Assembly: GCA_003522805.1 (NCBI GenBank)
Contig: DPIB01000070.1
Span: 1-5,435 of the forward strand
Origin: Fervidobacterium sp.
GTDB lineage: Bacteria > Thermotogota > Thermotogae > Thermotogales > Fervidobacteriaceae
Direction of reading: 5' to 3'
DNA length: 5,435 nt
Shown: positions 1 through 5,351 of the stretch, piece by piece
Numbering within the stretch: position 1 is the first letter of the stretch
Layout of the letters: each line of letters opens with the position of its first letter
Program-made: the position numbers and the translations under genes
Notes under the pieces: model-generated
The model's input: only the letters and a program-made list of their open reading frames with translations
Databases searched by the model: none
Told to the model about the DNA's origin: nothing

Positions 1-506
1 GCCATGCTCAATCCAGAAGAAATCTGGATGTTCCCTATTGGTTTGTTTGTATCGATAAACCTTCTGCCGGTTGTCGGGTCCACTTCGGCAACCCAGCCTT
101 CCAATTTCAGACCTGTAGTCGGCTGAACGATCGTGCCGTTAAGGTCAAGGTCGAAATTCCCAGCACGTGTGTAATAGTACCTTTGCCCATCGGAAAGGAT
201 AAAAAATCCTTCACCTTGAATTGCAAGGTCAGTCTTCTTTCCAGTATTTTGGAAACTCCCTTGGTTCATCATCTTATCAATCGATGCAACACGTATACCA
301 TATCCGATTTGTTTTGGATTTGTGCCTCCTGTGTTGTCAGTAGCTCTTCTAGACATATCCAATATCTGAGAGAAGTTTGTCGCATATGTGACTCTCGAGC
401 CCTTAAAACCTGTAGTATTCACATTTGCGATGTTGTTACTGACAACATCAATCTCTTGTTGGAATCCCTGTAGACCAGAGACCCCACTGTAAAGTGATCT
501 CATCAT
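1..506 (-). CDS. flgE: Flagellar hook protein FlgE, N-terminal 168 residues (3' end beyond window)
   Basis: FlgE is the structural subunit of the flagellar hook, the flexible joint between rod and filament; it is exported by the flagellar type III apparatus and polymerises under the FlgD cap. The N-terminus shows the rod/hook-family signature: SLYSGVSGLQ at residues 4-13 and VSNNIANVNTTGFKGSR at 22-38, which forms the coiled-coil D0 domain. The FlgE/FlgF/FlgG-type motif DLAIQGEGFFIL follows at 93-104, then YTRAGNFDLD at 112-121. FlgE is chosen over FlgF/FlgG because the gene directly follows flgD and because of the MMRSLYSGVSGLQ start. The start is the first of two tandem ATG codons (506-504), 6 nt from an AGGTGA ribosome site; the second (503-501) is possible. 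The gene begins 12 bp after the flgD stop. It is intact as far as it goes; the remaining residues lie off the left edge. Confidence 0.95.
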   Translation of the reverse strand, partial: MMRSLYSGVSGLQGFQQEIDVVSNNIANVNTTGFKGSRVTYATNFSQILDMSRRATDNTGGTNPKQIGYGIRVASIDKMMNQGSFQNTGKKTDLAIQGEGFFILSDGQRYYYTRAGNFDLDLNGTIVQPTTGLKLEGWVAEVDPTTGRRFIDTNKPIGNIQISSGLSM

Positions 507-512
507 ACGCCT

Positions 513-518
513 TCACCT
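513..518 (-). promoter_or_regulatory. Ribosome binding site of flgE
   Basis: The minus strand reads AGGTGA here, 6 nt before the first flgE ATG. It sits directly after the flgD TAG stop (521-519), so ribosomes ending flgD terminate on top of the flgE initiation site. This favours the first of the two tandem ATGs and suggests coupled synthesis of cap and hook protein. Confidence 0.8.
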
Positions 519-1175
519 CTATGCATAGATTTCAGATATTTGCGAAATATCGTAAACAACATCGTTGATTACTATCTTTATATTACTGCCATCGAACCGT
601 ACACCGCTTACTACTCCGCTCTCAACACATGGTATTTCTTCAAAAGTTCCATCAGAATTTGCTTTCAGTACCTCGAATACATATTTTCCATCCTTAACTT
701 TTGTCCCGGATTGATCTTTTCCATCCCAAGCTAATAGCTGCATACCTGCATCTACCTGACTAACTCGTTCTTCCCTAACGAGTTTGCCGTCTGAGTCGTA
801 TATTCGTATAACTATATTTGAAGGTGAGTCGAGATTGAAGATCTTTGTTTCAGCAACACTATCTTCAACGTTTATCGTGTTTGTTTTCACTACAGCGGTC
901 TTTCCTATCATGGACACGGCTTGGGTCCGATAAAGCTGTGATGCAGTCTCAACAAATGTTTGGACAGATTTACTCATATTCATGATCTGCTCTACACTGG
1001 AGAGTTGAGACATCTGAGCTATGAAATCTTGGTCTTTCATAGGTTCGAGTGGGTCTTGATTCTTTAACTGTGTTGTTAGCAGTCTAAGAAAAGCTTCCTT
1101 ATCAAGTTCCTTCTTGATAGTTCTATCGGTCTCGGTCGTAAAGAGGTTAGATACCGTTCCCACGTTCATCATCAT
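519..1175 (-). CDS. flgD: Flagellar hook-cap (hook assembly scaffold) protein FlgD
   Basis: FlgD forms the cap at the tip of the growing hook, where it guides FlgE folding and insertion; it is later replaced by hook-filament junction proteins. The 218-residue length is typical of the family. Residues 29-64 carry the defining N-terminal motif: FLRLLTTQLKNQDPLEPM followed by DFIAQMSQLSSVEQI. Residues 87-96 (VSMIGKTAVV) open the C-terminal half. An Ig-like domain covers about 110-180 and includes the conserved AWDGKDQSGTKVKDGKY at 149-165. It is nested in a Tudor-like beta sandwich that closes with the strands at about 185-215. The gene starts at the first of three tandem ATGs (1175, 1172, 1169), 29 bp inside the 3' end of fliK, and a GGTGA site supports the first. 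It ends 12 bp before flgE. No broken or missing motif was seen. Confidence 0.96.
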   Translation of the reverse strand: MMMNVGTVSNLFTTETDRTIKKELDKEAFLRLLTTQLKNQDPLEPMKDQDFIAQMSQLSSVEQIMNMSKSVQTFVETASQLYRTQAVSMIGKTAVVKTNTINVEDSVAETKIFNLDSPSNIVIRIYDSDGKLVREERVSQVDAGMQLLAWDGKDQSGTKVKDGKYVFEVLKANSDGTFEEIPCVESGVVSGVRFDGSNIKIVINDVVYDISQISEIYA

Positions 1176-4100
1176 CTTTTATCACCCACTTTCTCTTTTT
1201 ATTCTCATCCTCTTGTTCTCTACGTTCATCATAATTCCGACTATTTTCATTGTTTTGATTTTTGTTCTGCCCCTGGTGTTCTTGATCATAGTATCTTTCT
1301 TCTTGTTTTACTTTCACTTCAAACGTCTTTATATCCAAATCGAGATTTGCTAATCTGTCTTTTAGGATATAGGAGTTCTTCTCGATTACCTCTTTTGCCT
1401 TCTCGTTTTCAGTCATAAAGACTATCTGTATCTGTTTCCCTTCTTTTTTCAGTTCCACATCCAAGTTTCCGAGCTGTTCAGGATAGAGTTTCATCTGCAC
1501 CTTTTCTTCCAACTTGTACGATGTGGTGAATTGCCTTATCTTCTCATAGATTTCTTCAAGATTCCTTGAATTCTGCAACCTCTCAGCCATATCGAAATCG
1601 TTTGCTTGATCAGTCTGACCAGATTGTTCGATGGGATCTGCAAGGCTATCGCTTGATTTTGTATTGCTCGTTTTATAGCTGAGTTCTGCGAGTCTTTCAA
1701 CAAATTTGTTAGATATCCTTGGTTTATCCTCCAGTTCACTTTGCGGATTGCCTGAATTCCTATTTTCTTTCATCTCGTTGTATTCTATTCGAATAGACTT
1801 TATCTCAAATCTATTCTTCGATACCCCTTCTGTATTATTCCTAACGTCCTTGTGCGATTCGGAATAGCTTTGATTATTCTGGCTTGACTTGGACACTTCT
1901 TCTTTGGTCACCTCTGTAGTAATTTCATTTGCTAGTTGATCCGATTTTACTTTATTCGTTGAGCTACTCGATTTTGACATCCTGATATCCTTCACAAGCT
2001 CACTCATGATAAAAGCGCCAGAATTCGCCTCTTTGTTGCTGATCTTATCTTTATTGCCTCCAGTCTTCTCACTGTCCTTGCCCTTGGTTGTCACATTTAC
2101 ACTGTTTTGCTGGTATACATAGACTGGTTGTTGTACATTACTTGTAAGTCCAATCTGTGTTGTGGAATTACCATTTCTTATCGATTTTACTAATTCTTCA
2201 ATACCTGTATTTATTCTAACTGCTATGTCCAAAATCCCTTTCGAAGATTCGCTTGTACCGCTTATATAATGCTTAGCCTCTCCACTCATTTTTTGCCCTG
2301 TGATGAGTCTAGTGGGGGCTGGAGAGACTTCTGCATCAATATATGCTCTATATGCTCTATCCACGTTGCCTAGAAGAACCTGTGTTGAAAGTATCAAGTA
2401 GCTTTCGTTGGTTTTCTCAACAAAAGAGTTAAAGGTACTACTAAAGGTACTAATTGTGTTTGGAAATCCTACTACTCTTTCTTCGGAGCTTTTCAAATTC
2501 AAATTGATCTGCTCTTTGCTTGTGTTTGATACTTCAGGATTAACAACTATGCCTTCTCTTATACTATTCACACCGTTGTCTAAAGCAACTGCACTAACAT
2601 ACATATTCTCAGTATTTCGAGTGTCTATCTGCCCCTTAATCAACATAGTGGCATCGTTATCACTAGCATCTTGCACTTCGACAAGCTTCACGATTGCAAT
2701 GCCTTTATTAGGAGTACCCTTTGAAACATCAACGACAGATGTGCTTGACTTATCTGTCGTAACCGTCGAGCCAGTGGAGCTGTTTTTTTGCTGAGACTGA
2801 GAAGAACTATCATCCTCTGCAACTTGCCGGCTTTTCGTGGCTTCTTCCAGTATCTTCAGAACACTGGTCAATATTGGGACGTTGCTTTGCTTGCCATTTT
2901 CTGTTGCTTGAATAGTTTTCTCGGCATCTGGTTTTAGGATGTCTTTATATCGATTCATTACCTGTATTGGTTCGGATGTTTTTTGAGATATGTCCTGTGA
3001 TTCCTTTTTGCTAGCATTGTTAGTGGTGTTACCGGGTATGTGTTTCAGACTCTCAGCACTAGTTTGAGTTAATCTCCCTAGCGTTTGTGGTACTTGTTTG
3101 ATCATTTGCTCAATAGCCGACTTTTCTGACTTGCCTTTTACCTGTTGAGTACTATCATCTGTCCTCTGACTTTGGTCTCTTCCTTGTGTTTGTGCCTTTT
3201 GCGTGCTTAATTCCACTTTTGTCTTATTTGTGTTTGTTGTGTTTGTTGTGTTAGTTGCTGTATTTTTTGCCACAGCACCCTTATCCAAAGATGCATCCGG
3301 TCGATAGCTGTGGTTCTGAACATTTGGCATACTTTGTTGAGATTTGCCTTTTACCTGTTGCGTACTATCATCTGCCCTCTGACTTTGGTCTCTCCCTTGT
3401 GTTTGTGCCTTTTGCGTGCTTAATTCCACTTTTGTCTTATTTGTGTTTGTTGTGTTGGTCCTATTTGTTGTCGTATTATCTTTACCTAAGGAGCTATCTT
3501 GATGATATATAGAATTTTGAGCATCTGGTATGTTTTGCTTGGAGTTAGTTGCTGCCTGCGTTTGCATCTCATCCATTGCCTGCTTTACTTGGTTCTCATG
3601 GTGATTTTCTGTACGGGTTGTAGCAGATAAACCTATCTCTTCGTTTGATGTTTTATTCGTCTGCAAGAATTTATCGTCATATTTCGACCTGCCTTTCACC
3701 GTTTGCCCTCTATCTATTTCTTTATCTGTCTCCTGATCCACGTTCTCACCCTTAGTGTTCTTGAGGTCCTCATTCTCTATTTTCACAACCTTGACAGCGT
3801 CGTCTGCGCCTTCTTCTTTATGCCCCAGAATTTTCCCTTTAATTGAATCGTGTACATCATCCTCTTGTAGTATGGCGCGTTTTTCACCGTCGTTATTTGA
3901 TACATCATCTTCGGCACTCAGTCCTTTTGACTCCACATGCTCTTGGAGTGCCTTCGATTCCTCCGATTGTTTCGACTCCTTAGAAGCAATCTTCGTACCA
4001 TCTTGGGGAGTACTGTCTGTTTTAGATAACTCCAAATCCTTCGTTGTTTTCAATTTGCTGAGTGGATTTGCAGAATCACCGTTGACATTCTTACCAGCAT

Positions 4101-4326
4101 TCTTTGCAGGTTCTTTGGAAAGATTTGAGGGCCACGCACTTTTGTTGTCAGTAGTGCTGGATTGATCAACTTCAGTATCCATTTTTGCCTTCAGTTCTTC
4201 AATAACGCCCTTGAGGACATCTTCAAAAGCTGGGTTATTCTGAGCAATATCATTCAGTTTTTTCAAATCTATGCCAGCAAGTTCCTGACTCTGCATCAAT
4301 TTCGTTAGATTGACCACATTGATCAA
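1147..4326 (-). CDS. fliK: Flagellar hook-length control protein FliK, unusually long (1059 aa)
   Basis: FliK is exported during hook growth, measures hook length, and through its C-terminal domain switches FlhB and the export gate from hook to filament substrates. The family call rests on the C-terminal Flg_hook-type domain at about residues 923-1008. It contains VQMKLYPEQLGNLDVELK, matching the L-x-P-x-x-L-G-x-(V/L)-x-V motif, followed by IQIVFMTENEKAKEVIE and LKDRLANLDLDIKTFEVKV. Position between a ylxF/motE-like gene and flgD agrees. The rest is unusual. Residues 1-50 look helical. About 50-540 is a polar, probably disordered Ser/Thr/Asn/Gln/Lys-rich region with a near-perfect tandem duplication at 262-399. 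A more hydrophobic, possibly folded stretch covers 542-717. A 51-residue Q/N/E/R/K-rich tail follows the switch domain. Salmonella FliK is about 405 residues, so this one is about 2.6 times longer. The TTG start (4326-4324) is supported by an AAGGGGGT site and overlaps the upstream stop by 4 bp; GTG at codon 4 is the alternative. Confidence 0.9.
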   Translation of the reverse strand: MINVVNLTKLMQSQELAGIDLKKLNDIAQNNPAFEDVLKGVIEELKAKMDTEVDQSSTTDNKSAWPSNLSKEPAKNAGKNVNGDSANPLSKLKTTKDLELSKTDSTPQDGTKIASKESKQSEESKALQEHVESKGLSAEDDVSNNDGEKRAILQEDDVHDSIKGKILGHKEEGADDAVKVVKIENEDLKNTKGENVDQETDKEIDRGQTVKGRSKYDDKFLQTNKTSNEEIGLSATTRTENHHENQVKQAMDEMQTQAATNSKQNIPDAQNSIYHQDSSLGKDNTTTNRTNTTNTNKTKVELSTQKAQTQGRDQSQRADDSTQQVKGKSQQSMPNVQNHSYRPDASLDKGAVAKNTATNTTNTTNTNKTKVELSTQKAQTQGRDQSQRTDDSTQQVKGKSEKSAIEQMIKQVPQTLGRLTQTSAESLKHIPGNTTNNASKKESQDISQKTSEPIQVMNRYKDILKPDAEKTIQATENGKQSNVPILTSVLKILEEATKSRQVAEDDSSSQSQQKNSSTGSTVTTDKSSTSVVDVSKGTPNKGIAIVKLVEVQDASDNDATMLIKGQIDTRNTENMYVSAVALDNGVNSIREGIVVNPEVSNTSKEQINLNLKSSEERVVGFPNTISTFSSTFNSFVEKTNESYLILSTQVLLGNVDRAYRAYIDAEVSPAPTRLITGQKMSGEAKHYISGTSESSKGILDIAVRINTGIEELVKSIRNGNSTTQIGLTSNVQQPVYVYQQNSVNVTTKGKDSEKTGGNKDKISNKEANSGAFIMSELVKDIRMSKSSSSTNKVKSDQLANEITTEVTKEEVSKSSQNNQSYSESHKDVRNNTEGVSKNRFEIKSIRIEYNEMKENRNSGNPQSELEDKPRISNKFVERLAELSYKTSNTKSSDSLADPIEQSGQTDQANDFDMAERLQNSRNLEEIYEKIRQFTTSYKLEEKVQMKLYPEQLGNLDVELKKEGKQIQIVFMTENEKAKEVIEKNSYILKDRLANLDLDIKTFEVKVKQEERYYDQEHQGQNKNQNNENSRNYDERREQEDENKKRKWVIKDDDERGNGI
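1182..1186 (-). promoter_or_regulatory. Ribosome binding site of flgD, inside fliK
   Basis: The minus strand reads GGTGA (within GGGTGAT) 6 nt before the first of three tandem flgD ATGs. It lies within the last codons of fliK, so flgD initiation occurs inside translated fliK sequence. The spacing supports the start at 1175 over those at 1172 and 1169. Confidence 0.7.
1303..1560 (-). other. FliK C-terminal substrate-specificity-switch (Flg_hook) domain
   Basis: Residues 923-1008 of FliK form the only part clearly recognisable by family. The hallmark is LYPEQLGNLDVEL at 947-959, then a beta-strand/helix pattern ending in FEVKV. In the family this domain contacts the FlhB cytoplasmic domain to trigger the export switch. 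Here it is not at the extreme C-terminus: 51 mostly charged residues follow. Confidence 0.8.
3130..3543 (-). repeat. Tandem duplication inside fliK (two units, 67 and 71 codons)
   Basis: Unit 1 is 3543-3343 (residues 262-328) and unit 2 is 3342-3130 (residues 329-399). Each runs from a (N/S)-(I/M)-P-(D/N)-x-Q-N-x-x-Y segment, through an Asn/Thr-rich stretch, to a shared block starting KTKVELSTQKAQ and ending STQQVKGK. The shared block is 113 bp (3344-3456 and 3131-3243, offset exactly 213 bp) with only 3 mismatches by eye: two synonymous changes and one Ala/Thr change. The first half of the unit is more diverged and differs in length by 12 bp. The frame is kept throughout. The near identity of the block points to recent duplication or gene conversion. 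Confidence 0.93.
3229..3255 (-). repeat. 9-bp minisatellite encoding Asn/Thr repeats in fliK
   Basis: Three consecutive 9-bp units (plus-strand tgtgtttgt, tgtgtttgt, tgtgttagt) encode the Asn/Thr tract of the second large repeat unit. The corresponding tract of the first unit (3442-3468) shows the same 9-bp period, more degraded. Unit length is a multiple of three, so slippage would change the number of residues without breaking the frame. Confidence 0.75.
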
Positions 4327-5267
4327 GGTCGTACCCCCTTATTCATAATCGCTATGAAAAGCTCTTCGTTGCTATCTTTGATATCTCTAAGCAATCTCAC
4401 CGTTGTTTGCGAATCAACGTTCGACAAGATGTAAAGAATCAGATCTGGCCTTTTTTCAATTTTCTCTATGAAGCCCCACAATTCCTCATAGCTCATATCA
4501 GTCAAGAATGCGGAAACACCTTTGCTGAAACCACTTAGCGAGATGACTCTAGCCTCCGTAGTCACTAAATCATCGATTACATTTTTCAATTCTTCGACTT
4601 TGAAATCTATGTCACTTATTATTTGGTCAATACCCCCCATCTTTTCAACAACTTGGGCAGCTTTTTGTGGATTGACTGCCGTCAATTCTTGAACCATCTC
4701 AGCACGTGTATCTGCTGGCAGTTTTGAAAAAACAATTGCCAACGTATCCACAGACATGTTATCAGCATTCATCAATCTCCTCAACTGAACTGCATCTGAA
4801 TTCAAGAAAGTGTCGACTATATCGTTCAATCTCCTAAGTGTTATCGTATCTTCAACTCTATTGAGCTCCTCTTTCAACCGTTGTTCTTTCCAGCTATTCT
4901 CTATCTCAGTTAGTGAGCTGATTATCCTTTCTACTTCTTCCTCTTTCATTGCTAACTCTGCTTCCCTTTGCTGTACTTCGTTCATCAAACTATTCAATTG
5001 TTCTTGATATTTCTGGTATATTCTCTCAAAGTAATCTCCAGGGCTCAATGTTTCCAGGCTTTCGTATTGTACATAATTCTTTATGAACGGTATCTTTGAA
5101 AAAACATAACTCACATAATTTTTCCACCCATGGAATGTACCTGCATCCGGGCCATACAGTTGTTTTGAAAGAAAGGATGAATATCCGAAAAGGAAGAGCA
5201 GTGAGAGGACGACAAGCGCTATCACAATACCAAGTATTATAGGAATTGCCTTACTTTTTTTCGCCAC
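4323..5267 (-). CDS. MotE/YlxF-like flagellar membrane protein with MgtE_N/FliG-like helical domain
   Basis: This 314-residue protein resembles the MotE family (YlxF, the 'FlaA locus 22.9 kDa protein' of Bacillus), which lies between fliJ and fliK in many flagellar operons. MotE members have been linked to motor or stator assembly; the role here is inferred. A single N-terminal membrane helix (about 8-33, after the basic MAKKSK) should anchor the protein with the bulk outside the cytoplasm. A charged coiled coil follows at about 78-140 (QREAELAMKEEEVERI). A helical repeat region at about 144-212 includes MSVDTLAIVFSKLPADTRAE and the VNPQKAAQVVEKM pattern typical of MgtE_N/FliG-middle folds. 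A further helical region at about 250-310 (MSYEELWGFIEKIEKRPDLI) is not expected in the shorter Bacillus protein. The start is GTG (5267-5265) with a GGAGGTG site. The stop overlaps fliK by 4 bp. It is the first flagellar gene after the transposon end; no fliJ is seen before it. Confidence 0.8.
   Translation of the reverse strand: MAKKSKAIPIILGIVIALVVLSLLFLFGYSSFLSKQLYGPDAGTFHGWKNYVSYVFSKIPFIKNYVQYESLETLSPGDYFERIYQKYQEQLNSLMNEVQQREAELAMKEEEVERIISSLTEIENSWKEQRLKEELNRVEDTITLRRLNDIVDTFLNSDAVQLRRLMNADNMSVDTLAIVFSKLPADTRAEMVQELTAVNPQKAAQVVEKMGGIDQIISDIDFKVEELKNVIDDLVTTEARVISLSGFSKGVSAFLTDMSYEELWGFIEKIEKRPDLILYILSNVDSQTTVRLLRDIKDSNEELFIAIMNKGVRP
4333..4340 (-). promoter_or_regulatory. Ribosome binding site deciding the TTG start of fliK
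   Basis: The minus strand reads AAGGGGGT, one mismatch from AAGGAGGT, 6 nt before TTG at 4326-4324. It lies within the last codons of the upstream gene, whose TGA stop overlaps the TTG (TTGA). This spacing favours TTG over the in-frame GTG three codons later. Confidence 0.7.
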
Positions 5268-5273
5268 ACCTTA

Positions 5274-5280
5274 CACCTCC
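5274..5280 (-). promoter_or_regulatory. Strong ribosome binding site deciding the GTG start of the motE-like gene
   Basis: The minus strand reads GGAGGTG, a near-perfect anti-16S match, 6 nt before GTG at 5267-5265. No in-frame ATG is near, and the protein from this GTG starts with a basic cluster and a membrane helix as expected. The start is therefore well supported. Confidence 0.85.
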
Positions 5281-5288
5281 CAAGGTTG

Positions 5289-5339
5289 TCATTTTACTAT
5301 TCTTTAGCCGTACTATGGTTTCCTTAATCACTAAAATGA
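5289..5339. repeat. Imperfect inverted repeat in the leader of the flagellar block
   Basis: TCATTTTACT (5289-5298) and ACTAAAATGA (5330-5339) are inverted copies matching at 9 of 10 positions, separated by 31 bp. They occupy the gap between the transposon end and the motE ribosome site. They could form a long-loop stem in the mRNA leader or be a protein-binding site. The arms are AT-rich, so chance is quite possible. No convincing -35/-10 promoter pair was recognised in the same interval. Confidence 0.35.
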
Positions 5340-5351
5340 GTAGACAGGATG

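Noticed and set aside
1536..1739. A 67-codon minus-strand frame inside fliK
   Set aside because: It lies entirely within the conserved part of fliK in another frame and has no recognisable features.
3130..3543. CRISPR-like direct repeats
   Set aside because: There are only two copies, the repeated block is over 100 bp, and the repeats keep the fliK reading frame, so this is a coding duplication.
3755..4165. A 136-codon plus-strand open frame opposite fliK, plus similar ones at 2408-2794 and 183-473
   Set aside because: They lie antisense to well-supported genes. Their Ser/Phe/Leu-rich translations are the usual mirror of Lys/Glu/Ser-rich coding sequence, and no ribosome site or family resemblance was noted.
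4315..4317. GTG at codon 4 as the fliK start
   Set aside because: The AAGGGGGT ribosome site is 6 nt from the TTG but 15 nt from this GTG, and the TTGA stop/start overlap is a common operon arrangement.
5281..5345. A sigma-A or sigma-28 promoter for the flagellar block on the minus strand
   Set aside because: A TAAAAT -10-like hexamer exists (about 5291-5296), but no reasonable -35 box lies at the right distance and no sigma-28 GCCGATAA-like box was found.
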